From positions 1 to 5,102 of the forward strand of contig DBCF01000116.1 in the NCBI GenBank assembly GCA_002292925.1: a DNA stretch of 5,102 bases. The letters run 5' to 3'. The DNA is from Roseiflexaceae bacterium UBA965. Lineage in GTDB: Bacteria; Chloroflexota; Chloroflexia; Chloroflexales; Roseiflexaceae. The position numbers and the translations under genes are program-made. Shown piece after piece: positions 1 through 5,102 of the stretch (the stretch's first letter is position 1; each line of letters starts with the position of its first letter). The notes beneath the pieces were generated by a model. That model saw only the letters and a list, made by a program, of their open reading frames with translations. It made no database searches and had not been told where the DNA came from.

Positions 1-686
1 TATCTGCACTGATTGCACTTTTGATTGGCGTACCACTGGGTGTTTTTTCGGCTGTACGTCAATATTCTCGCTTTGATTACACCATGACGACGATTTCATT
101 TATCGGTTCTGCTATACCGACATTTGTGATTGGCATCATTTGCATATTAGTTTTTGCGATTGCCGCCAAAGAAGCCGGTCTGCCCTATTTACCACCTGGC
201 AATGCAGTTGCCAATAGCGACTATGTCGTCCCATTTATTGGTACTGTCGTCGCCGAGTCTACACTCGACCGCTTCTTGCATTTCGTGATGCCGTGTAGCG
301 TGCTGGTATTTGTCAATATTGCCGGCTATAGTCGCTTTATTCGCTCGGGCATGCTCGAAGTATTGCGGCTCGATTATGTGCGAACTGCCCGCGCCAAAGG
401 GTTGCAAGAACGCACGGTGGTGCTCAAGCACGCCCTGCGCAACGCCATGCTACCGTTTATCACGATTATGGCAGGGGTGCTCGCCGAATTATTTGCCGGT
501 GCCGCCATTACCGAGTCAATTTTTAATTGGCCAGGGCTCGGACGATTATTGGTTGATTCGATTGGACGCAACGACTATAGTGTGGCGATGGCCCTGACGA
601 TGGTGAGTATTTTTCTGTTATTAATCGGCTATTTGATTACCGATATTTTGTATAGTATTCTCGACCCACGCATTCGTTTGTCATAA
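1..686 (+). CDS. oppB: Peptide-type ABC importer permease, OppB/DppB family (5' truncated by window edge)
   Basis: This is one of the two membrane subunits of a peptide/nickel-type ABC importer and forms half of the cytoplasmic-membrane channel. The frame is open from base 3, so the true start lies upstream; a TTG at 21 is internal. 227 residues are visible against about 310-340 for the family, so roughly the first 100 (first helix and start of the outer loop) are missing. Counting from the codon at base 3, five hydrophobic segments lie near residues 1-18, 29-55, 91-114, 149-170 and 192-220. The EAA coupling loop that contacts the ATPases is clear at about residues 125-147 (YVRTARAKGL, then KHALRNAMLP). 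It is followed by the OppB-typical ESIFNWPGLGRLL and a C-terminal ILDPRIR. A second permease starts 12 bp downstream. The Opp, Dpp and nickel subfamilies cannot be separated here, so the symbol is a family label. Confidence 0.93.
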   Translation, partial: SALIALLIGVPLGVFSAVRQYSRFDYTMTTISFIGSAIPTFVIGIICILVFAIAAKEAGLPYLPPGNAVANSDYVVPFIGTVVAESTLDRFLHFVMPCSVLVFVNIAGYSRFIRSGMLEVLRLDYVRTARAKGLQERTVVLKHALRNAMLPFITIMAGVLAELFAGAAITESIFNWPGLGRLLVDSIGRNDYSVAMALTMVSIFLLLIGYLITDILYSILDPRIRLS

Positions 687-692
687 AAGGGG
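685..692 (+). promoter_or_regulatory. Ribosome binding site of the OppC-type permease
   Basis: AAAAGGGG begins inside the stop codon of the preceding permease and ends six bases before the ATG at 699. This supports the ATG at 699 as the start of the second permease and indicates translation reinitiation across the 12-bp gap. Confidence 0.7.
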
Positions 693-698
693 CGCATC

Positions 699-1727
699 AT
701 GACCATCCCCACTTCTCGCCCCGCCAGCCAATGGGAATTGATTTGGCGTCGCTTTCGCAAACATACCGTCGCCATGGTCTGTTTGTTCATCCTGATTACC
801 ATTTATGCGGCGTCGATGTTGGCACCCTGGGTTGCCCCATACCCCCGTGATGCCATCTCACTTGATAACGCTTACACCACGCCGTTTAATAGGGCTGCTG
901 ATGGATCGTATCATTTTTTTGGCACCGATCATTTGGGGCGTGATTTATTTACCCGCTTGATTTATGCGGCGCGGGTATCACTCACAACGGCATTGACCGT
1001 CGTGACTGCAGCAACCATTATCGGGGTCACAATTGGACTCGTGGCGGGTTATTTTGGTGGGTGGGTTGATAATCTGGTCACCCGGTTTATCGAATTTATT
1101 TCGACATTCCCCACGTTTACGCTATTGTTGATTGCTAGTTCGATCGTCATCCAAAGTAGCGAGGTTATTCCGATACCAGGATTTATTTCGTACCTGATTG
1201 GCGCTGTCATGGCAATTAGTGAGCGCGAAGCCAATCAAGTGGTCTTGATTATCTCCATTTTTATTATTTTGGGTTGGACCGGGGTAGCGCGCTTTGTACG
1301 AGGCATGGTGTTGTCGATTCGCGAGCAACAATATGTCGAATCTGCCCGCGCACTCGGCGCCTCGCACCTCTACAACATGCTTACGCATGTGTTGCCCAAC
1401 GCCCTGCCACCGATTATTATTTCGTATACCCTCGGGTTAAGTGGCACATTGGTGGCAGAGTCGGGGTTGAGTTTCCTCGGATTTGGTATCCAAGACCCCA
1501 CCCCCAGCTGGGGCAACATGTTGTCGTTTGCCAATAGCTACATGTTTAGTTACCCGTGGATGCCGCTTGTCCCGGCATTACCGATTTTGGTTTGTTCGTT
1601 GGCGATTAATTATATCGGTGATGGGTTGCGCGATGCCCTCGACCCACGCGTCCAAACCGAAATCCGCCGCGCCACGCGTGACGCGCAACTCGCGGCGATC
1701 CGAGAGAGGAGCAAGCCACAATCATGA
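699..1727 (+). CDS. oppC: Peptide-type ABC importer permease, OppC/DppC family
   Basis: This is the second membrane subunit of the importer, expected to pair with the upstream OppB-type protein. It has 342 residues, slightly long for the family. The N-terminal helix is at about 25-47, followed by the hallmark FGTDHLGRDLFTRLIYAARVSL at about 74-95 (OppC signature of the GTDxLGRD type). Further helices lie near 96-119, 134-151, 179-200, 234-258 and 285-310. The EAA loop is at about 212-232 (YVESARALGAS to THVLPNALP). The strongly diagnostic AESGLSFLGFG then DPTPSWGNML is at about 253-274, and GDGLRDALDPR is at 307-317. About 25 extra residues sit between helices 3 and 4, predicted on the outer face. 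A polar, charged tail follows residue 318. The ATG at 699 is chosen for its Shine-Dalgarno. The stop overlaps the next start as ATGA. OppC versus DppC is undecided. Confidence 0.95.
   Translation: MTIPTSRPASQWELIWRRFRKHTVAMVCLFILITIYAASMLAPWVAPYPRDAISLDNAYTTPFNRAADGSYHFFGTDHLGRDLFTRLIYAARVSLTTALTVVTAATIIGVTIGLVAGYFGGWVDNLVTRFIEFISTFPTFTLLLIASSIVIQSSEVIPIPGFISYLIGAVMAISEREANQVVLIISIFIILGWTGVARFVRGMVLSIREQQYVESARALGASHLYNMLTHVLPNALPPIIISYTLGLSGTLVAESGLSFLGFGIQDPTPSWGNMLSFANSYMFSYPWMPLVPALPILVCSLAINYIGDGLRDALDPRVQTEIRRATRDAQLAAIRERSKPQS
1707..1711 (+). promoter_or_regulatory. Ribosome binding site of the OppD-type ATPase
   Basis: AGGAG inside the end of the OppC coding region, 12 bases before the ATG at 1724. 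The spacing is longer than usual, so translation probably relies partly on coupling through the ATGA overlap at 1724-1727. Confidence 0.5.
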
Positions 1728-2707
1728 CAAACACACCATTACTATCCATAAAAGACCTCAAAACCTACTTCTTTACGCCCAACGGCGTGGTTCAAGCCGT
1801 TGACGGGATTAGTTTTGATTTACAACCAGGCGAAACATTAGGAATTGTGGGTGAAAGTGGTAGCGGCAAAAGTGTCACGTCGCTCTCGATCATAGGCCTT
1901 GTGTCTGACCCAGGTGAAATCGTCGAGGGACAGGTGTTGTTTAATGGCGTCGATTTGGTGCAATTACCCGAAGAGACAATGCGCACCTACCGCGGCAATC
2001 AGATTGCGATGATTTTCCAACAGCCGACATCCTGCCTCAACCCGGTGTATACCATTGGCTCCCAAATCACCGAGGTGTTGCAAATCCACCAAAAACTGTC
2101 CAATGACGATGCCAAAAAACGTGCCATCGAATTATTGCATCTCGTACGCCTCCCCGACGCCGAACAGCGACTCAACTCATACCCCCACGAAATTTCGGGT
2201 GGACAAGCGCAGCGGGTCATGATTGCCATGGCGCTCGCCAGTAACCCCGAGTTGTTGATTGCCGACGAGCCTACCACGGCCTTGGATGTAACCATCCAAG
2301 CCCAGATTCTCGAGCTCATGCGTGACCTACGCAAAACGGTCCATACCGCCATCATGCTTATCACGCACGACCTCGGTGTCATCGCCGAAATGGCCGACCG
2401 CGTGATAGTGATGTATGCCGGCCAAATTGTCGAAATGGCCGATGTGGTCACGCTATTCGATGCACCACTCCATCCTTACTCACAAGCACTGCTCGATTCA
2501 ATGCCGGTGCTCGGTGATCAATCAAATCGTACGTTGGCAGTGATTGAAGGAACGGTACCGATGATGATTAACCCACCGGTGGGCTGTCGCTTTGCCGACC
2601 GCTGCCACAAACGCTTTGACCGTTGCGCTAGTGCACCACCGTTGATTGTCCATGAAGGACGCCAAGTACGTTGCTGGCTCTATGCCGAAAATGGAGCTTC
2701 TTTATGA
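1724..2707 (+). CDS. oppD: Peptide-type ABC importer ATP-binding protein, OppD/DppD family
   Basis: This is a cytoplasmic ATPase that powers import, expected to form a heterodimer with the next gene product beneath the two permeases. It has 327 residues, a normal length. Walker A is GESGSGKS at 43-50, the Q-loop glutamine is Q99, and the ABC signature ISGGQAQR is at 157-164. Walker B runs LLIADEPTTALD at 177-188 with catalytic E182, and the switch histidine is H215 in LITHDLG. The C-terminal oligopeptide/dipeptide transporter extension starts around 250 (HPYSQALL). It holds four cysteines, C288, C294, C301 and C317, spaced CX5CX6CX15C; related DppD proteins bind a [4Fe-4S] cluster there. Minor oddities are FQQPTSCLNP instead of the common FQEPMTSLNP, and SGGQAQR instead of SGGMRQR. 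The start overlaps the OppC stop and the stop overlaps the OppF start, both as ATGA. The D-type assignment rests on gene order and on ADEPTTALDVT. Confidence 0.96.
   Translation: MTNTPLLSIKDLKTYFFTPNGVVQAVDGISFDLQPGETLGIVGESGSGKSVTSLSIIGLVSDPGEIVEGQVLFNGVDLVQLPEETMRTYRGNQIAMIFQQPTSCLNPVYTIGSQITEVLQIHQKLSNDDAKKRAIELLHLVRLPDAEQRLNSYPHEISGGQAQRVMIAMALASNPELLIADEPTTALDVTIQAQILELMRDLRKTVHTAIMLITHDLGVIAEMADRVIVMYAGQIVEMADVVTLFDAPLHPYSQALLDSMPVLGDQSNRTLAVIEGTVPMMINPPVGCRFADRCHKRFDRCASAPPLIVHEGRQVRCWLYAENGASL
2693..2696 (+). promoter_or_regulatory. Ribosome binding site that fixes the OppF start at 2704
   Basis: GGAG lies seven bases before the ATG at 2704, which overlaps the OppD stop as ATGA. An in-frame TTG at 2671 would add 11 residues (LLALCRKWSFF) with no family similarity that I recognise and would overlap OppD by 37 bp, so 2704 is preferred. 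Confidence 0.7.
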
Positions 2708-3681
2708 GCGAAAACCTGCTCGAAATAAATCACCTCGTCAAGCACTTCCCCATCCGGAGCGGATTGTTGCGCCGCGTCACCGGCCAAGTCCAAGCCGTCG
2801 ACGATGTCTCGTTTGCCATCAAAAAAGGCGAAACGCTGGGCTTGGTGGGCGAAAGCGGCTGTGGCAAAACCACCGTCGCCCGCACCTTGTTGCGCCTGAT
2901 TGACGCCACCAGTGGCAATGTCTATTTTGAAGGCACAGACGTCCTCAAGGCATCACGCCGCGACCTCAAAGCCTTGCGCCGCAAAATGCAGATTATCTTC
3001 CAAGATCCGTACGGCTCGCTCGACCCTCGACGCACCGTCGCCGAGAGCATCGCCGAGGGCTTGGTCATCCACAATATTGGCGATCGCCAGAGTCAATTCG
3101 CCAAAGTCCAAGCAGTGATGGAAAAAGTGGGGCTCTCGCCCACACTCCTCGAACGCTTCCCCCACGAATTCTCGGGCGGGCAACGCCAACGCATCGGTAT
3201 CGCCCGAGCCTTGGTGATGGAACCGTCGTTGCTGGTGCTTGACGAGCCGGTATCGGCACTGGACGTCAGTATTCAAGCCCAAGTGTTGAATCTGTTGCGC
3301 GACCTCCAAGCCGACCTCGGGTTGACCTATTTGTTTGTGGCACATAATTTGGCCGTAGTGGAATATATCAGCACGCGGATTGGCGTCATGTATTTGGGCA
3401 AAATGGTTGAGCTGGCACCGCGGGCAGAACTATTCCAACGCCCGCTCCATCCCTACACCAAAGCCTTGAGTGCGGCAGTACCACGGCCACGTCCCAATAT
3501 GCAACGCGAAAAAATCGTCTTGCAAGGGGACGTACCGAGTCCCGCCAACCCACCCAAAGGTTGCCGGTTCCATACCCGCTGTTGGATGGCCAAAGACATC
3601 TGTACACAGGTCGAACCACCCCTCGAAGAAAAAATCCCCAACCGCTGGGCGGCCTGTCATTTTTGGGATCAAGTATCGTAA
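2704..3681 (+). CDS. oppF: Peptide-type ABC importer ATP-binding protein, OppF/DppF family
   Basis: This is the second ATPase of the importer, partner of the OppD-type protein. From the ATG at 2704 it has 325 residues, typical for the family. Walker A is GESGCGKT at 49-56, and the Q-loop glutamine Q100 sits in IIFQDPYGSLDPR, a classic OppF/DppF motif. The signature FSGGQRQR is at 156-163, Walker B LLVLDEPVSALD at 176-187 has catalytic E181, and the switch histidine is H214 in VAHNLAVV. The VSALD form of Walker B/D-loop and the GSLDPR motif separate it from the OppD type. The C-terminal extension contains HPYTKAL (249-255) and GDVPSPANPPKGCRFHTRC (275-293), with four cysteines C287, C293, C300 and C318 (CX5CX6CX17C). 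It is the last gene of the operon; a strong terminator begins 12 bp after its stop. The gene is intact. Confidence 0.96.
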   Translation: MSENLLEINHLVKHFPIRSGLLRRVTGQVQAVDDVSFAIKKGETLGLVGESGCGKTTVARTLLRLIDATSGNVYFEGTDVLKASRRDLKALRRKMQIIFQDPYGSLDPRRTVAESIAEGLVIHNIGDRQSQFAKVQAVMEKVGLSPTLLERFPHEFSGGQRQRIGIARALVMEPSLLVLDEPVSALDVSIQAQVLNLLRDLQADLGLTYLFVAHNLAVVEYISTRIGVMYLGKMVELAPRAELFQRPLHPYTKALSAAVPRPRPNMQREKIVLQGDVPSPANPPKGCRFHTRCWMAKDICTQVEPPLEEKIPNRWAACHFWDQVS

Positions 3682-3692
3682 TCAATGTCATT

Positions 3693-3729
3693 CGTAGCGG
3701 CGCACGGTGATGCGCCGCTACGCTTTTTT
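3693..3729 (+). terminator. Rho-independent terminator of the transporter operon
   Basis: The arms CGTAGCGGCGCA (3693-3704) and TGCGCCGCTACG (3711-3722) pair perfectly over 12 bp around the six-base loop CGGTGA. A single C and then six T's (3724-3729) follow. This is a strong intrinsic terminator for plus-strand transcription. Read on the minus strand, the same hairpin lies just after the M16 stop but is followed by GAATGACATT with no U-tract, so it is probably only a weak terminator or a 3' stabilising hairpin in that direction. The T-tract overlaps the M16 stop codon (TAA, read from 3730 to 3728). Confidence 0.9.
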
Positions 3730-4999
3730 ATGCCGAAAAATGTAATTCTTTTTGCAAACCAGTAATTTTTTTGACCGGACCAATCAACGCTAAATGCAAC
3801 CCCTCTGGGCGTAAGATCCGCTCAGCCACCCGCATTACATCACCGAGTTGCAATACTTCAACTTCGCTGACCACATCGGCAAGCGGGATAATCCGGCCAT
3901 AGCGGAGCAAATGTGAGCCATTGCGCGACGCCACCGCCATCGAGTCCTCGAGCGACAACAAAATCCCACCCTTGACTTGTTCTTTGATTTGGGCCAATTC
4001 TGCGGCGGTAATCCCCTCGTGGCGCACAGTGCGAAGCACCTGCATCACCGCGCTGATGGTTTCGTCGATGGCATCGACATCGACACTCGCACTCACCACC
4101 CATTTACCAGCATCAGCGTATTCACGTGAATACGAGCCAATCATATAGGCCAAGGCGCGTTCTTCGCGGATTTCTTGAAACAAGCGTGAAGTCGAATTCC
4201 CCCCCACAATCGCATCAAAGACCAACATGGCCCGGCGATCGGGGTCAGACACCGCCAAACCTGGCACCCCCAAACAAAAATTCACCTGCTCGCTGTCGTC
4301 ACGGTGCACATGTAATTGCGGGCCAGCATGAAACGGTAGTGTGGCAATCAACGTCGCCACCGGAGCAACTGGCATCGGTGCAAAGGCCTCGTCAATCATG
4401 GCGAGGATCGCCACCGGATTGACGTTGCCTGCCACCGAAATAATCAGGTTGCTCCGTACATAGTGTTGACGCCAAAACTCGACCAAGGCATCGCGGGCAA
4501 AACTGGCCACCGTGGCTTCGCTGCCGGCAATATCGCGCCCCAACGGTTGATCGCCCCACAAATGCGCATCAAACAACAAGTGCACCAATTCGGCAGGACT
4601 ATCTGCTGTTTGGCTGATTTCTTCGATGATGACCTTACGCTCTTTTTCGACATCAGCAGCAGTGAAATTAGGGTTGAGCACCATGTCGGCCAAGACATCA
4701 ATAGCACGAGCTTGATGGATGTCGGCTACTTTGACCGAATAAACGGTTGATTCGATGTTGGTGTAGGCGTCAATCATCCCGCCCACCCCTTCGATTGTTT
4801 CGATCAAAATTTTGGGTGTGGGGCGACGGGGCGTACCTTTGAACAACATGTGTTCGATGAAATGGGCCATACCGCTCTGAGTGGTGGTTTCGTGGCCCGA
4901 GCCAACGGCAATTATGCAGCAAATCGACACCGAATGAGTATGGGGTAATGATTCGATAACGACGCGTAATCCACCATCTAATACATGAACTGTTTGCAT
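3728..4999 (-). CDS. M16 family zinc metallopeptidase (M16B processing-peptidase type)
   Basis: This is a 423-residue protein related to mitochondrial processing peptidase beta and to bacterial single-unit M16 peptidases such as Bacillus MlpA/YmxG. These enzymes enclose and cleave peptides, usually as dimers. The inverted zinc motif HFIEH is at 46-50 (H46 and H50 bind zinc, E49 is the catalytic base). E127 is the distal zinc ligand, exactly 76 residues after H50, within ERKVIIEEI; E120 matches the other conserved glutamate. The N-terminal catalytic domain is at about 10-160. The second M16 domain is at about 165-345 and contains SRLFQEIREERALAY (271-285), typical of active single-gene members. 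The usual NAxT after GG is DAYT here (D77). I see no signal peptide, so it is probably cytoplasmic. An in-frame GTG at 5044 would add 15 residues, but the ATG at 4999 has AAAGG seven bases upstream and aligns with the family start. It is convergent with the transporter operon. The natural substrate is unknown. Confidence 0.94.
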   Translation of the reverse strand: MQTVHVLDGGLRVVIESLPHTHSVSICCIIAVGSGHETTTQSGMAHFIEHMLFKGTPRRPTPKILIETIEGVGGMIDAYTNIESTVYSVKVADIHQARAIDVLADMVLNPNFTAADVEKERKVIIEEISQTADSPAELVHLLFDAHLWGDQPLGRDIAGSEATVASFARDALVEFWRQHYVRSNLIISVAGNVNPVAILAMIDEAFAPMPVAPVATLIATLPFHAGPQLHVHRDDSEQVNFCLGVPGLAVSDPDRRAMLVFDAIVGGNSTSRLFQEIREERALAYMIGSYSREYADAGKWVVSASVDVDAIDETISAVMQVLRTVRHEGITAAELAQIKEQVKGGILLSLEDSMAVASRNGSHLLRYGRIIPLADVVSEVEVLQLGDVMRVAERILRPEGLHLALIGPVKKITGLQKELHFSA

Positions 5000-5006
5000 T
5001 TGCAGA

Positions 5007-5011
5007 CCTTT
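5007..5011 (-). promoter_or_regulatory. Ribosome binding site of the M16 peptidase
   Basis: On the minus strand AAAGG (5011 down to 5007) lies seven bases before the ATG at 4999. It decides this start over the upstream GTG at 5044, which would place the Shine-Dalgarno inside the coding region. Confidence 0.65.
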
Positions 5012-5035
5012 ATATGATTTTTGATTCAGTACATC

Positions 5036-5041
5036 AGTATA
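5036..5041 (-). promoter_or_regulatory. Possible -10 box for the M16 peptidase gene
   Basis: TATACT on the minus strand (5041 down to 5036) resembles the sigma-70 type -10 hexamer and would give a leader of about 30 bases before the ATG at 4999. No good -35 hexamer is visible 16-18 bases upstream, where the sequence is CGTTTC or similar, partly within the heptad repeats. This is a weak prediction. Confidence 0.3.
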
Positions 5042-5051
5042 CACAATTTAC

Positions 5052-5086
5052 GAAGTAGGAAACGTGAAGTCGGAAGTATGAAGTGC
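5052..5086. repeat. Degenerate heptanucleotide tandem repeat, five GAAGTNN units
   Basis: Five consecutive 7-base units are readable: GAAGTAG, GAAACGT, GAAGTCG, GAAGTAT, GAAGTGC. Four of five share GAAGT in exact register; the second unit keeps only GAA. On the minus strand the units read NNACTTC and lie 53-87 bases upstream of the M16 start. No open reading frame covers this stretch. It resembles short tandem heptanucleotide repeats described from cyanobacterial intergenic regions; its function here is unknown. The remaining bases to the window end show nothing I can identify. Confidence 0.6.
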
Positions 5087-5102
5087 ACCACCCCAGCGTC
5101 AT

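Noticed and set aside
1999..2451. A 150-codon open frame on the minus strand inside oppD
   Set aside because: It lies wholly antisense to a strongly conserved ATPase, its composition (runs of S, M, I, W, R) is what reverse reading of that gene gives, and it has no recognisable domain.
3079..3088. GGCGATCGCC, which contains the HIP1 octamer typical of many cyanobacteria
   Set aside because: Only one copy is visible in 5.1 kb, inside coding sequence; a HIP1-rich genome would be expected to show several, so it does not support a cyanobacterial origin.
2953..3345. A 130-codon open frame on the minus strand inside oppF
   Set aside because: It is antisense to the conserved Walker B and signature region of OppF; it is a codon-bias shadow with no family similarity that I recognise.
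3386..3691. Overlapping open frames on both strands around the 3' end of oppF
   Set aside because: All lie within the OppF cysteine-rich C-terminal coding region and show no protein-like motifs of their own; OppF explains this stretch fully.
3682..4999. A functional link between the M16 peptidase and the peptide importer as one system
   Set aside because: The genes are convergent, separated by a strong terminator and not co-transcribed. Peptide uptake plus peptide cleavage is an appealing pairing, but adjacency alone does not support it.
5000..5044. N-terminal extension of the M16 protein from GTG at 5044
   Set aside because: The extra 15 residues have no family counterpart that I recognise and would bury the good Shine-Dalgarno at 5007-5011; the ATG at 4999 fits better.
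5052..5086. CRISPR-like array
   Set aside because: The units are only 7 bp with no spacers, so this is a simple tandem repeat and not a CRISPR.

Overview
The window carries the 3' part of an oligopeptide/dipeptide-type ABC importer operon on the plus strand, with a convergent gene for an M16 family zinc peptidase on the minus strand. Base composition looks roughly balanced by eye. The phylum cannot be fixed from the sequence. The style of the transporter proteins (for example the FQQPTSCLNP Q-loop) and a heptanucleotide tandem repeat remind me of Chloroflexota such as Herpetosiphon relatives, but this is a weak impression only.

Positions 1-3681 hold four tightly packed genes in the order permease, permease, ATPase, ATPase (OppB-OppC-OppD-OppF or Dpp equivalents). 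The first is cut by the left window edge. Gaps are 12 bp, then two ATGA stop/start overlaps, so the set is probably co-transcribed and translationally coupled. The two permeases would form the membrane channel, and the two ATPases would form an asymmetric nucleotide-binding pair below it. All Walker A, Q-loop, signature, Walker B and switch histidine elements are present. The substrate-binding lipoprotein that defines specificity is not in the window and would be expected upstream, so the substrate cannot be named. Both ATPases end in the family C-terminal extension with four cysteines.

Positions 3682-3727 form the convergent junction. A perfect 12-bp hairpin followed by six T's is a convincing terminator for the transporter operon, and its T-tract overlaps the stop codon of the opposing gene.

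Positions 3728-4999 (minus) encode a 423-residue M16B-type metallopeptidase with an intact HFIEH zinc site and distal glutamate. Its ATG has a good Shine-Dalgarno. Upstream of it, at the right edge, is a short run of five degenerate GAAGTNN heptads and a possible -10 box.

The coding content is ordinary and intact. I see no undescribed system, mobile element, RNA gene or CRISPR array. The points worth a second look are the heptad repeat, the palindromic terminator as a possible dispersed repeat, an extra outer loop in OppC, and a few substitutions in conserved motifs.
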